From the NCBI GenBank assembly GCA_947383145.1, contig CANDCH010000001.1, positions 248,001 through 312,000 of the forward strand: a stretch of 64,000 nt of DNA, in the 5' to 3' direction. The translations under genes were made by a program, and so were the position numbers. The notes under the pieces are model-generated. The model searched no databases and was not told where the DNA came from. It saw nothing but the letters and a program-made list of their open reading frames with translations. This DNA is from an uncultured bacterium. GTDB lineage: Bacteria; Bacillota; Clostridia; Oscillospirales; Oscillospiraceae. Of the stretch, positions 6,959 to 15,925 are shown one piece after another (position 1 is the stretch's first letter; each line of letters opens with the position of its first letter).

Positions 6959-8743
6959 ATGAAAAAAGTGCTTCTGGCCGCGCTGTTCCTCCTGTGTCTG
7001 GTCCCCTTGTCCGCCTGCGGGGAGGAGGACGCCCCGGATACGGTGCTGGTCTTTTTGGAGGAGTCCTCCGGCTTCGCCGTGGAACGCAACGGCCTGCGGG
7101 TGCCCGTGGGGGAGGACGCGGTATTCGCCCTCACGCTGGACCGGGGCTGGTCCCTGGCGGACACCGATTACCCCGGGCAGGCGGATATCAGCGTGTCCGG
7201 CCGCGCCGCCACCCTCACCCTCCGGGAGGTCCAATATCCCGCCCGGGTCCGGCTGAGCCTGACCAGCCGGTACTGCACCGTGACCTATGACGCCAACGGC
7301 GGGCAGCCCGTCCCCGGCGGAGCCCTCCAGGCCTCCAAAACCTATGACCTGACTCAGCGGGCCCGGCCCAACACCGCGCTGGGCACGGATCTGTTCGTCC
7401 GGGAGGGCTATACCCTCGCCGGCTGGAACACAGCGCCCGACGGCTCCGGCGACGCCGTGGGGCTGGGGAGCCGGGTAACCGTGACCGGCGGGGCCCTCAC
7501 CCTGTACGCCCAGTGGGCCAGGTGGACCGATGAGGCGGACTTCACCTGGCGGCGGACGGAGGACGGGGTGGCCGTCACCGGCTGCCAAGGGAAGGACGGC
7601 GTGGTGGTGATCCCCGAACGGCTGGGCGGGCTGCCGGTGGTCGCGGTGGAGGCCGGGGCCTTCGACGGCTGCGCCGCCCAAGAGCTCATCTTTCCGCCCA
7701 CCCTGCGGGAGATCGAGCCGGGAGCCTTTCGGAATTGCGCCGTCCGCACCGTCACCCTGTTCGACAATATCGAGGCCGTCAGCGACAGCAGCTTTGAGAA
7801 CTGCCCCAGCCTGAACACCCTGCGCGTCAACGCTGTAGAGGCCCCCTTCGGCTACGCGTGGCGGAAGGAGAGCTGCTACGCCGACAAGGTGGACCGGCTC
7901 ATCCTCACCCAGGGGCGGAAGCGGGCGGTGTTCTACGGCGGCTGCTCCATGTGGTACAACCTGGACGGCCTTCAGATGCAGCGGGCCCTGGGGGAGGGCT
8001 ATGCCGTGGTCAACCTGGGGCTGAACGGCACGGTGAACTCCCCGGTGCAGATGCAGATTCTGGGGGCGTTCCTGGAGGAGGGGGATATTGTGATCCACAC
8101 CCCGGAGCTGTCCAGCCGCCAGCAGCTGCTCCTCCAGACCGCCATGGGGGAGCATGACGGCTCGCTGTGGTGCGGCATCGAGAACAACTACGACCTCTTC
8201 GCCCTGGTGAACCTGACCACCGTGGACGGCGCGCTGGACAGCCTGTGCCGCTACCTGTCCCGGAAGGACGCCCGAACCTCCTACGGTCAGTCCTACCGGG
8301 ACGAGCAGGATCAGCCCTATACGGACCAATTCGGCTGCGTCCCTTTTTTCCGCTCCGGCACGGCGGATGACCTGCCCGACCGGGTCTATCTGGACCCGGC
8401 GTTCCTGGACGGCGGGGCCCTGGCCCGGCTGGGGGAGTACTACGCCTGGTTTCAGTCCAAGGGGGCGCGGGTGTACCTGTCCTGCGCCTGCGTGAATCTC
8501 GACGCCGTGCCGGAGGAGCAGCGGGGAAACGTTCCGCTGATGGACCGCCTCCTCCGGGAGGCGGCGGGAAAGATGGAGGGGGCGGCCCTCATCTCCTCCC
8601 TGGAGGACTATCTGTACCGGAATTCCGACTTTTTTGATACCAATTACCACCTGGTCACCCAGGCGGCGCAAAAAAACACCGCCCTGTGGCTCCGGGACCT
8701 GCGGGCCCAGATGGAGCGGGACGGCGTGTGGGAGGGCGTATGA
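6959..8743 (+). CDS. Lipoprotein with InlB-type repeat, BspA-type LRR and C-terminal SGNH-like domain
   Basis: A 594-residue protein. The signal peptide ends in lipobox LSAC (Cys20). Residues about 105-190 resemble an InlB B-repeat (VTYDANGG, GYTLAGWNTAPDGSG, LTLYAQW). Residues about 210-290 are BspA/LRR_5-type leucine-rich repeats (GAFDGC, GAFRNC, SSFENCPSL). From about 320 the fold resembles DltD/AlgX-type SGNH proteins: FYGGCSMWYN at 325-334 and D560/H564 in FFDTNYHLV, the Asp-x-x-x-His end motif. Aligned with the next gene (GGSN), the expected nucleophile is Cys329, with Ser330 next to it. It probably sits on the outer face of the membrane and may position the acceptor or take part in acyl transfer. 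It starts 11 nt after the MBOAT gene. Confidence 0.8.
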   Translation: MKKVLLAALFLLCLVPLSACGEEDAPDTVLVFLEESSGFAVERNGLRVPVGEDAVFALTLDRGWSLADTDYPGQADISVSGRAATLTLREVQYPARVRLSLTSRYCTVTYDANGGQPVPGGALQASKTYDLTQRARPNTALGTDLFVREGYTLAGWNTAPDGSGDAVGLGSRVTVTGGALTLYAQWARWTDEADFTWRRTEDGVAVTGCQGKDGVVVIPERLGGLPVVAVEAGAFDGCAAQELIFPPTLREIEPGAFRNCAVRTVTLFDNIEAVSDSSFENCPSLNTLRVNAVEAPFGYAWRKESCYADKVDRLILTQGRKRAVFYGGCSMWYNLDGLQMQRALGEGYAVVNLGLNGTVNSPVQMQILGAFLEEGDIVIHTPELSSRQQLLLQTAMGEHDGSLWCGIENNYDLFALVNLTTVDGALDSLCRYLSRKDARTSYGQSYRDEQDQPYTDQFGCVPFFRSGTADDLPDRVYLDPAFLDGGALARLGEYYAWFQSKGARVYLSCACVNLDAVPEEQRGNVPLMDRLLREAAGKMEGAALISSLEDYLYRNSDFFDTNYHLVTQAAQKNTALWLRDLRAQMERDGVWEGV

Positions 8744-10185
8744 GACGGCGTATCATTCAAATCGGGGCCGCGCTGCTCCTGCTGGCCATTCTGCCGGCGG
8801 CGCTGCTTTGGGCGGAGCTGTCCCTGCCCGCCTGCTATCAGGACAGCTACTATGCCCAGCTGCCCGCGCTGTACCGCCGCCTGACGGACAGCCCGGGGAA
8901 GCGGCTCATCCTGGTGGGGGGCAGCAACGTGGCCTTCGGGGTGGACGGGAACCTTTTGGAGGAGCTGCTGGTCCGGCACGGATACGAGTACACGGTGTGT
9001 CCCTTCGGACTGTACGCCGCCGTGGGGACCGGCGCCATGCTGGAGCTGTCCCAGGACCGGCTGCGGGAAGGGGACGTGGTGGTGCTGGCCCTGGAGCCCG
9101 CCAGCGAGGCGCTGTCCGGCTATTTCGGCGCGTCCGCCTTCTGGAAGTGCGCCGAGGAGGCCCCGGAGCTGCTGGCGGCGGTGGGCCCCGCCCACCGGGC
9201 GGCGCTGGCGGGCAATTACGCCGGTTTCCTCCAGGAGCGGACCGCCATCTGCGCCAGCGGCCAATTTCCCCGGGGGGAGGGGGCCTATGCCAAAGCCGCC
9301 TTTGACCGGGACGGCAATATGAGCTTTTACCGGGCGGGGAACCTCATGCCCCTGGGCTGGGACACCGGCGCGCCGGTGGACCTGGCCGCGGCGTCCGTGT
9401 CGCCGGACTTTGCCCGGCAGGTAAACGAGTACTGCCGGACGGCGGAGGCGCGGGGGGCACAGGTGTACCTGAGCTTCAGCCCGGTGAACCGCTCCGCCCT
9501 GACGGGGGACCCGGAGGAGGACGCGGCGGCCTGTTTCCGCACCTGGCTGGACGCCTTTGACTGCCCCATTATCAGCGATCCCAACCGCTACATTCTGGAC
9601 AGCGGCTGGTTTTACGACTCCAATTTTCACCTGAATTCCGCCGGGGCCGCGCTGCGCACCGCCCTGCTGGCGGAGGACCTGCTGGCCCAGCTCGGCTGCT
9701 ACGAGGCGCTGGACCTCGCCCCGCCCGATATGCCCGCGCCCATTGCGCAGACGGATGTGGACGCGCCGGACGGCGGCTGGTTTTCCTTTTCCGCCGTGGG
9801 CGGGGACAGCGGCGGATATATGGTATCCGGCCTGACCCAGGCGGGACTGCGGCAGGTCCGGCTCACGGTCCCCGCCAGTTTTGATGGAAAGCCGGTGGTT
9901 GGAATTGAACCCGGCGCGCTGGACGGCTGCCTGGAGCTGGAGGAGCTGCGCCTGCCGGAAACCATTGAGAGCCTGCCGGACGGGGCGTTTTCAGGCTGCC
10001 CCAACCTGACCCGGTTGGTGCTGGAGCACACCCGGCGGCTGTGCCGCGTCACCGGACACGCCTTTGACGGCGCTCCTCAGGTGCGCATTTATGTCCCCGC
10101 CGCCGCCTACCCCCTTTACCGGGACGGCGCCGGCTGTGAGGAAAATCCGTGGGCAGGGCTGTTGGAGCGCGTCAACCAATATTAA
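8740..10185 (+). CDS. Membrane-anchored SGNH (DltD/AlgX-like) protein with C-terminal BspA-type LRR
   Basis: A 481-residue protein. One N-terminal membrane segment (about 5-25) anchors an extracytoplasmic SGNH domain (about 50-330): LVGGSN with the nucleophilic Ser62, and D293/H297 in FYDSNFHLNSAG. Residues about 355-430 carry BspA/LRR_5-type repeats (GALDGCLELEELRLPE, GAFSGCPNLTRL). The domain order is therefore the mirror image of the preceding gene. ATGA overlap with that gene implies matched production. By analogy with DltD it would take the exported acyl group and place it on a wall polymer or surface glycan; the LRR may bind that partner. The ATG at 8740 is chosen for the overlap. It is the last gene of the operon, convergent with purC. 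Confidence 0.82.
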   Translation: MRRRIIQIGAALLLLAILPAALLWAELSLPACYQDSYYAQLPALYRRLTDSPGKRLILVGGSNVAFGVDGNLLEELLVRHGYEYTVCPFGLYAAVGTGAMLELSQDRLREGDVVVLALEPASEALSGYFGASAFWKCAEEAPELLAAVGPAHRAALAGNYAGFLQERTAICASGQFPRGEGAYAKAAFDRDGNMSFYRAGNLMPLGWDTGAPVDLAAASVSPDFARQVNEYCRTAEARGAQVYLSFSPVNRSALTGDPEEDAAACFRTWLDAFDCPIISDPNRYILDSGWFYDSNFHLNSAGAALRTALLAEDLLAQLGCYEALDLAPPDMPAPIAQTDVDAPDGGWFSFSAVGGDSGGYMVSGLTQAGLRQVRLTVPASFDGKPVVGIEPGALDGCLELEELRLPETIESLPDGAFSGCPNLTRLVLEHTRRLCRVTGHAFDGAPQVRIYVPAAAYPLYRDGAGCEENPWAGLLERVNQY

Positions 10186-10226
10186 ATGCCCGCGTTCACG
10201 CGCGCAAAGCGCCCGCCGCAGACGCT

Positions 10227-10940
10227 TCACAGGCTGCCCCGCAGACGCTCCATCACCTGGCAATACGCCTCCTCCACTCCGCCCAGGTCCCGGCGGAAGC
10301 GGTCCTTGTCCAGCTTTTCTCCGGTCCGGGCGTCCCACAGGCGGCAGGTATCGGGGCTGATCTCGTCCGCCAGCACCACGGTCCCCCCGGCAAGGCGGCC
10401 GAATTCCACCTTGAAGTCCACCAGAACGACGCCGCAGGACGCCCAAACCGCCCGGAGCAGCTCGTTGATCTGAAGGGCATACGCCCGGATGACGGCCAGC
10501 TCCTCCCGGGTGGCCAGCTTCAGCGCCGCCGCGTGGTCGTCGTTGAGGAGCGGATCGCCCAGCTCGTCATTTTTGTAGGAAAATTCCAGCGCCGGCTTCC
10601 CGAAGGGCGTCCCCTCCTCCACGCCGTACCGCTTGGAGAAGGAGCCCGCCGCCAGATTGCGCACAATGACCTCCAGGGGTACGATGGACACCCGCTTCAC
10701 CAGCGTCTCACGGGGGTTCAGCTCCCGGACAAAGTGGGTGGGTATCCCCTGCTTTTCCAGCCGCGCCATCAGCAGGTTGCTCATCTGGTTGTTGATGGCC
10801 CCCTTCCCCCGGATGGTCCCCTTTTTCAGCCCGTTGAAGGCGGTGGCGTCGTCCTTATAGGACACGATGAGCAGCTCCGGGTCCTGGGTGGCATAGACTT
10901 TTTTTGCCTTTCCCTCATAGAGCAGCGCCTGTTTTTCCAT
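10227..10940 (-). CDS. purC: Phosphoribosylaminoimidazole-succinocarboxamide synthase (SAICAR synthetase)
   Basis: A 237-residue protein of normal PurC length. The N-terminal LLYEGKAKKVY nucleotide-binding strand, the RNLAAGSFSKRYGVEEG segment, DDHA and the DFKVEFGR and ADEISPDTCRLWD motifs are all typical. It joins CAIR and aspartate with ATP in purine synthesis. It lies 19 nt downstream of pyrG on the same strand, with a good RBS (GGAGG) before the ATG at 10940, so the two nucleotide genes are probably cotranscribed. No other pur gene is present in the window. Confidence 0.96.
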   Translation of the reverse strand: MEKQALLYEGKAKKVYATQDPELLIVSYKDDATAFNGLKKGTIRGKGAINNQMSNLLMARLEKQGIPTHFVRELNPRETLVKRVSIVPLEVIVRNLAAGSFSKRYGVEEGTPFGKPALEFSYKNDELGDPLLNDDHAAALKLATREELAVIRAYALQINELLRAVWASCGVVLVDFKVEFGRLAGGTVVLADEISPDTCRLWDARTGEKLDKDRFRRDLGGVEEAYCQVMERLRGSL

Positions 10941-10959
10941 GATATCTCCTCCAGCAAGT

Positions 10960-12576
10960 TTAATGTTTGGAATCCGCTTCGCCCGTTCGCGCCGCCGCCG
11001 CGGCCACAAAGCCCCGGAACAGGGGGTGGGCCCGGTTGGGCCGGGATTTCAGCTCCGGGTGGAACTGGCCCGCGATGAACCAGGGGTGCCCCGGCAGCTC
11101 CACCACCTCCACCAGCCGCCCGTCGGGGGACAGCCCGGACAGCGCCAGCCCCGCCTGGGTCAGCCGTTCACGGTAATCGTTGTTCAGCTCATAGCGGTGG
11201 CGGTGGCGCTCGCGTATATCCCGGACGCCGTAAACGGCGGCCGCCAGCGAGCCCTCCGCCAGACGGCAGGGACAGCTCCCCAGGCGCATGGTCCCCCCCT
11301 TGGCGGTCACACCCGCCTGATCCGGCATGAGATCGACGACGGGGTGGGGCGTGCCGGGGTCCAGCTCTGCGGAGTGGGCCCCCTCCAGCCCGCACACATG
11401 GCGGGCGTACTCCACCACCGCCAGCTGCATCCCCAGGCAGATGCCCAGGAAGGGGATCTTCTTTTCCCGGGCGTAACGGATGGCCTCAATCTTCCCCTCG
11501 ACCCCCCGGACGCCAAAGCCTCCGGGCACTAAAATGCCCTGAACCTCCCCCAGCAGCCTGTCCGCCGTCTCCGGCGTGACCGCCTCCGAGTCCACCCAGC
11601 GGAGGTCCACCGACACCTGGTTTTCAATGCCGCCGTGGGCCAGCGCCTCCGCCACCGACAGATAGGCATCATGGAGCCCCACATATTTGCCCACCAGGGC
11701 GATGGCAACCCGCCCCCGGGGGTGCTTGGCCCGGCGGACCATATCGGTCCACTCGGTGAGGTCCGGCGCGCGGCAGGCCAGCCCCAGCCGCCGCACCGCC
11801 ACGTCCGCCAGCCCCTCCCGCTCCAGCATCAGAGGCGCCTCGTACAAAATATCCGCCGTCAGGTTGGGGATGGCGTGGTCCTTGGGGATGCTGCAAAACA
11901 GGGATATCTTGTCCAGGACATCCTGGGGGATGGGTTCATCGCTGCGGCACACGATTACGTCTGGTTGAATTCCAAGCGATAATAACTCTTTGGCGGAGTG
12001 CTGGGTGGGCTTGGACTTCAGCTCCCCGGAGCCTGGGATGGACACGATAAGGGACACGTGGATAAACATCACGTTTTCCCGCCCCCGCTCGGCGGCCACC
12101 TGCCGGATGGCCTCCAGGAAGGGCTGAGACTCGATGTCGCCCACAGTGCCGCCGACCTCCACAATGGCCGCGTCCGCCTCCGGCCCCTCCAGGGCGTAGA
12201 TATGCCGCTTGATCTCGTCGGTGATGTGGGGGATGATCTGCACCGTGCCCCCCAGATAGTCCCCCGCCCGCTCCCGGTTGAGCACGTTCCAATAGACCTT
12301 TCCGGCGGACACCGAGGAGTGGAAGGTGAGATTTTCATCCATAAACCGCTCGTAATGGCCCAGGTCCAGGTCGGTCTCCGCTCCGTCGTCGGTGACGAAC
12401 ACCTCTCCGTGCTGGTAGGGGGACATGGTGCCCGGGTCCACGTTCAGATAGGGGTCCAGCTTCTGCACCCGCACCCGCAGCCCCCGCTGCTTCAAAAGCC
12501 GCCCCAGGGACGCCGCCGTGATGCCCTTGCCCAGCCCGGACACCACGCCGCCGGTGACAAAAATATACTTTGTCAT
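10960..12576 (-). CDS. pyrG: CTP synthase (glutamine-hydrolysing)
   Basis: A 538-residue protein of the usual length. The synthetase domain opens with [21 protein letters not shown] (ATP/UTP site). The C-terminal class I glutamine amidotransferase domain has GGFGVRG and the nucleophile Cys in [16 protein letters not shown], and a late catalytic His-Pro-Glu in [11 protein letters not shown]. It converts UTP to CTP. It is preceded by its own strong promoter and a leader with a terminator-like hairpin, and is followed closely by purC. Confidence 0.97.
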   Translation of the reverse strand: MTKYIFVTGGVVSGLGKGITAASLGRLLKQRGLRVRVQKLDPYLNVDPGTMSPYQHGEVFVTDDGAETDLDLGHYERFMDENLTFHSSVSAGKVYWNVLNRERAGDYLGGTVQIIPHITDEIKRHIYALEGPEADAAIVEVGGTVGDIESQPFLEAIRQVAAERGRENVMFIHVSLIVSIPGSGELKSKPTQHSAKELLSLGIQPDVIVCRSDEPIPQDVLDKISLFCSIPKDHAIPNLTADILYEAPLMLEREGLADVAVRRLGLACRAPDLTEWTDMVRRAKHPRGRVAIALVGKYVGLHDAYLSVAEALAHGGIENQVSVDLRWVDSEAVTPETADRLLGEVQGILVPGGFGVRGVEGKIEAIRYAREKKIPFLGICLGMQLAVVEYARHVCGLEGAHSAELDPGTPHPVVDLMPDQAGVTAKGGTMRLGSCPCRLAEGSLAAAVYGVRDIRERHRHRYELNNDYRERLTQAGLALSGLSPDGRLVEVVELPGHPWFIAGQFHPELKSRPNRAHPLFRGFVAAAAARTGEADSKH

Positions 12577-12611
12577 GATGAAATCCCCCTTCCGTTCCCC
12601 GGCAAAACGGG

Positions 12612-12651
12612 AAAACGGCGCTCCTGCCCCTTTCGGGCCGGAACGCCGTTG
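12612..12651 (-). promoter_or_regulatory. pyrG leader hairpin, possible attenuator
   Basis: In the pyrG 5' leader, an 11-bp stem (arm AACGGCGTTCC and its partner, one G-U pair) encloses a second CCC/GGG stem and is followed by a T-rich stretch (TTTTCCCGTTTT on the minus strand). It looks like an intrinsic terminator before the coding region, as in Gram-positive pyrG attenuation. The start region lacks the GGG run used for reiterative initiation in Bacillus, so the mechanism may differ. Confidence 0.5.
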
Positions 12652-12671
12652 TTCACGCCTGAACTGTGGCA

Positions 12672-12700
12672 AGTATAGCCGTTCAAGGCAAAAAAGTCAA
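12672..12700 (-). promoter_or_regulatory. pyrG-purC promoter
   Basis: Minus strand TTGACT (12700-12695), 17-nt spacer, TATACT (12677-12672): near-consensus sigma-A promoter about 95 nt before the pyrG start. The rest of the 12577-12828 intergenic stretch shows no gene. Confidence 0.8.
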
Positions 12701-12828
12701 GGCCTTTTTGCAGTTTTTAGATAGCTTTGTTGCATACCATAAGACTTCTTCCGATTTCAAGCGGCGCTTTATGCAGGCCGCATACGTCAGTCCTGCGCGG
12801 AAAAGGACCCCTTGTAAACCGGCGGCGC

Positions 12829-13833
12829 TCACCGGGAAAGCCGCAGGTCGTCCCCGTAAAAGGTGAGCTCCTGGTACAGCCCCCCGATGCGGGAGGCCAG
12901 CTGGGGGGTGTACCGGGCGGCGATGTCGTCCTTGGACAGGTTGGTGGAGATGATGGTGTGCAGCTCCCCCTGGAGGCGGCTGTTCACCACCTCGTACAGC
13001 GCGGACCTGGTGGACGGCAGGGTGTGTTCGCTGCCCAGGTCGTCCAGGATCAGCAGGTCGCTGCCCAGATACCGCCGGGTGATGTCCCGTGCCTGCCGCT
13101 CCTCCCCGGCGTCCCGGGTGAAACGGCGGGTTTCAAAGGCGGCGAACAGGTTGACGGCGGTGTCGTACACCACGGAGTACCCCCGGCGGGCCACCTCCCG
13201 GGCGACGCACCCGGACAGGAAGGTCTTGCCCAGCCCGGTGCCTCCGGACAGCAGCAGGTTCCGCAGGGGATAGCGCGGAAACTGCCGCGCATAGCCCTCG
13301 CACACCTGGGCCACCCGGCGCATGTTTTCCCTGGGGGAGCGGCTCCGGCCCTGCCAGGGCAGGTCGCTGTACACGTCCAGCCGCAGGCGGGCAAAGTCCT
13401 GCTCCTCGGTGAGGTTCAGCAGGGCGGTGAGGGCGCTCATCTGCTCCTGGGCGCACAGCTCCTTCAGGCAGCCGCACATGGCCCCCTCCGGCGTCCAGCC
13501 CCTGTCCCCGCAGAGGGGGCAGGCGGGGGCGGCGTCCAGGGCGTCCGGGCCATAGCCCAGCTCCGCCAGCAGGGCGGTCCGCTCCCGCTGGAGCGCCTCG
13601 TTCCGGGCGCGGATGGCGGCGATCTCCGAGCCGTCGGGGGCCACGGGCCGCCCCCCGGAGGCCAGATAGGCCAGCTCCGCCATGGTGCCCCGCAGGGCGG
13701 CGTCCACCTCCCTCAGCCGGGGCGACTTTGCGTACAGCTCCCGCTCCAGCCGGTACCGGCGGCGCTCCCTGCTCTCCCGGCGGCGCTCCAAACGGGCCAG
13801 GGCCTTCCTCATGACAGCGGGCTCATAGGCCAA
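12829..13833 (-). CDS. DnaI/DnaC-like AAA+ helicase loader
   Basis: A 334-residue protein. The N-terminal half is helical and basic, with a zinc-binding knuckle (CPLCGDRG...CGC, about residues 103-120). The AAA+ half carries Walker A GGTGLGKT, Walker B LLILDDLG, and a sensor-1 segment TIISTNLS. By family (DnaI, DnaC, IstB relatives) it loads the replicative helicase. The start is TTG at 13833, which has a GGGAGGGGG ribosome site at good distance; an internal ATG 21 nt later has none. It sits one base after the DnaD-like gene, so the two replication-initiation proteins are made together. No transposase is nearby, arguing against IstB. Confidence 0.85.
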   Translation of the reverse strand: MAYEPAVMRKALARLERRRESRERRRYRLERELYAKSPRLREVDAALRGTMAELAYLASGGRPVAPDGSEIAAIRARNEALQRERTALLAELGYGPDALDAAPACPLCGDRGWTPEGAMCGCLKELCAQEQMSALTALLNLTEEQDFARLRLDVYSDLPWQGRSRSPRENMRRVAQVCEGYARQFPRYPLRNLLLSGGTGLGKTFLSGCVAREVARRGYSVVYDTAVNLFAAFETRRFTRDAGEERQARDITRRYLGSDLLILDDLGSEHTLPSTRSALYEVVNSRLQGELHTIISTNLSKDDIAARYTPQLASRIGGLYQELTFYGDDLRLSR

Positions 13834-13834
13834 C

Positions 13835-14812
13835 TCAGCCCCCTCCCTTCCTCTGTTCCTCTAAAAATTGATCCAGCCAGTCGTTGTTTTTCCGAATCCG
13901 TTCTTCGCTGGGCTGGAAGTCCCTGGGGCCATCCTGGGCGGGCCTTCCCCGCCGCTGGGGCGGGCGGTCTTCCGCCTCCACCTGGGCGGCGGTCTGATAG
14001 CCCGCCCTGTGCCAGGACTGCAAAATTTTGTTTATATAGGGCCAGCTCATCTCTTTTTTCTGGTAGACGGTGCGCTCATAGGCCAGCCGGATCAGCTCAT
14101 CGCTCAGGCCCATCTCCACCCAGGCGGCGATGAACTCCCGCTCCTTCTCCACGGCGGGGCGGCGCTCCGGCGCCCCCACGGCCTGGAGAATCTCCCACTC
14201 CCGCCGGTCCACCGCCTCCTGGCGGCGGAGGTACTCCTCCGCCCGTTCCAGGGTGTCCACCCCCAGCCGCTTCCATTTGAAGGCCTCCCGCTGAATCTGG
14301 GGCATCCGGGGACAGGCGGCGGGGTTGTTTTTCTGCCGGCGCTCCCGGCGGACCGCCCAGCCGGTGAGCTGCAAAATCACCTCGGCGGGCAGCCCCAGGT
14401 GGTCGTACATGACGTACAGGCAGCGCAGGTCGCTGTCGGTGAGCACCCGGCCCAGCATTCCCTCCATCTCCCGGCACAGGGCCTGGAACACCGGCTCCCG
14501 GTCCAGGGCGGCGGCGACGTCGGCCCGGCTGTACTCCGGCGGGGCCTTGAGGGGTTCCGGCGCGCCCGGATTGGCCGGGGGCGCGGCGGAGCTCCGGGGC
14601 TGAGCCAGCCCCTTGGACGCCAGCCGCTCCCAGGCGGGGGCCAGACGGTCCTCCCGCCAGCCCAGGGCGGATACGGCCCTGGCCTGATCTCCGCCGCTCT
14701 CCAGCAGGGCCAGGTACAGCAGGGCCCCGTCCCCGTCGCCCGACTCCACCAGAAGCCGGGCCGCCTGGGCGGACATGGACAATATGTCATTGGGCAGCAA
14801 TAGCGGGGGCAC
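13835..14812 (-). CDS. DnaD-domain replication initiation protein (DnaB/DnaD-like)
   Basis: A 325-residue protein. The N-terminal part (about 1-80) looks like a winged-helix region; the middle (about 105-190) and C-terminal (about 220-285) parts match DnaD-like helical repeats, including LSDELIRLAYERTV and MSWPYINKILQSWHRAGY, the YxxxIL-type signature. By family it helps DnaA open the origin and brings in the helicase loader, whose gene follows. A GTG start at 14812 is preferred because AGGAGG precedes it by 6-8 nt; longer in-frame extensions have no ribosome site and would run into the upstream terminator. Confidence 0.82.
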   Translation of the reverse strand: MPPLLLPNDILSMSAQAARLLVESGDGDGALLYLALLESGGDQARAVSALGWREDRLAPAWERLASKGLAQPRSSAAPPANPGAPEPLKAPPEYSRADVAAALDREPVFQALCREMEGMLGRVLTDSDLRCLYVMYDHLGLPAEVILQLTGWAVRRERRQKNNPAACPRMPQIQREAFKWKRLGVDTLERAEEYLRRQEAVDRREWEILQAVGAPERRPAVEKEREFIAAWVEMGLSDELIRLAYERTVYQKKEMSWPYINKILQSWHRAGYQTAAQVEAEDRPPQRRGRPAQDGPRDFQPSEERIRKNNDWLDQFLEEQRKGGG

Positions 14813-14869
14813 GGCGTCCCCTCCTCTCCCCGTTTCGTCAGTTTGGGCTTTTATTTTACATGATGCACG

Positions 14870-14900
14870 CAAAAAAATCAACCGCCCCCGGCGGTTGATT
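14870..14900 (-). terminator. Rho-independent terminator after the zinc-ribbon gene
   Basis: A perfect AAAATCAACCGCC stem with a short C/G loop, followed on the minus strand by a run of T. It ends the transcript of the zinc-ribbon gene just before the DnaD-like gene. Confidence 0.85.
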
Positions 14901-14907
14901 TTCACGC

Positions 14908-15108
14908 TCAGCTTTTCAGCTTATCCACGTCCTCCAGATAGACGGACACCTCGCCGCATTGGGGGCAGACGGCCACCTTGGGCCTGCCGATCCGCCCGCT
15001 GAACAGCTTGTTCTCCTGGGTGGACAGCACCACGCCGTAGCCCGCGCCCTCCACCTTCACCGCGCAGCCCTCCTGCATCTCTGCGCCGCACCTGAGGCAT
15101 TTCCGCAT
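14908..15108 (-). CDS. Small zinc-ribbon protein
   Basis: A 66-residue protein with two CxxC pairs: CLRC (residues 4-7) and CPQC (48-51), spaced as in a zinc ribbon, with a 40-residue insert holding small hydrophobic strands. AAGGAGG precedes the ATG at 15108. Similar small proteins are widespread in clostridia and are annotated as putative nucleic-acid-binding zinc ribbons; no function can be assigned. It follows the DUF3169 gene by 16 nt and ends at a clear terminator. Confidence 0.75.
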   Translation of the reverse strand: MRKCLRCGAEMQEGCAVKVEGAGYGVVLSTQENKLFSGRIGRPKVAVCPQCGEVSVYLEDVDKLKS

Positions 15109-15124
15109 TGTTAAGACCTCCTTC

Positions 15125-15925
15125 CTATACTTTCCCACCGGGCCTGTTCATCTTGAGGCAGGACCAGGCGTACACCGACTGGCCCACCCCCCAGATAACG
15201 CAGACAGTCATGGCAGGCATAAAGCCCCAGCTGAAAAACATTCCGCCCAGCCCCAGCACAGCCCACAGGATCAGGCAACTCATGCTCATGGCCTGATACG
15301 CCTTGAACGCACACCGGCCGATGACCGCCCGCTCCGCCTCGTCGCAGCTCTCGTACCACTTTTTCTGGAACTTGATGTCGTACACCGAACCCTTTTTCTC
15401 CGGGTTGAGCCGCTTGGTCAGGTCCACCAGCTTCTGTTGGAACACCGCGCTGACATACAGCGTCGCCAGAAACGCCCCCAGCCCGCCGAAAAATTTCATC
15501 GGAGACGCCTTCATGGGATTCCCCGCCATCTCAATGAAGCCGGAAAACTGCGCTGCGGCAAGGAAAAAATCCAGGATGGTGGCCATGCTGGTAATCCAAA
15601 GGCACACGGAGAGCTTTGCCTCCACCTGACCGCCGGCGGTTTCATCCTCCCCGTCCCAGGCGGCGAACTGCTTTTTTGCGCTGAAATAGATGGGCAGGCA
15701 CAGGGCCAGCTCCACAATGGGCAACGCCATCAGCAGCCACGGGGCTCCATGGATGGCGAAGGCCCGCCCTGCGGAGTCAAGCGTGTCCACAAAATTTTCA
15801 ATGTCCAAAAACACCAGGGTAAAACCCAGAACGCCGCCCAGAACCAGGCCGCCCACCGAAAACAGGACGAACTGGGGCATGGCCTTTTTATTTTCCCGCT
15901 TGATCGCGTCGTTATCGTTTTTCAT
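15125..15925 (-). CDS. DUF3169-type membrane protein
   Basis: A 266-residue protein with about six hydrophobic segments (near 18-40, 62-82, 108-128, 148-166, 216-236, 238-256) and a hydrophilic loop containing NPEKKGSVYD. Length, topology and linkage to a small XRE regulator match DUF3169 proteins of Firmicutes, whose biochemical role is unknown. Its start overlaps the XRE gene by 14 nt. Together with the small membrane protein upstream it forms an autoregulated membrane-protein operon. Confidence 0.75.
   Translation of the reverse strand: MKNDNDAIKRENKKAMPQFVLFSVGGLVLGGVLGFTLVFLDIENFVDTLDSAGRAFAIHGAPWLLMALPIVELALCLPIYFSAKKQFAAWDGEDETAGGQVEAKLSVCLWITSMATILDFFLAAAQFSGFIEMAGNPMKASPMKFFGGLGAFLATLYVSAVFQQKLVDLTKRLNPEKKGSVYDIKFQKKWYESCDEAERAVIGRCAFKAYQAMSMSCLILWAVLGLGGMFFSWGFMPAMTVCVIWGVGQSVYAWSCLKMNRPGGKV

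Noticed and set aside
12829-13833. IstB-type transposition helper.
   Set aside because: No transposase or inverted repeats are nearby, it has an N-terminal zinc knuckle and it is coupled to a DnaD-like gene.
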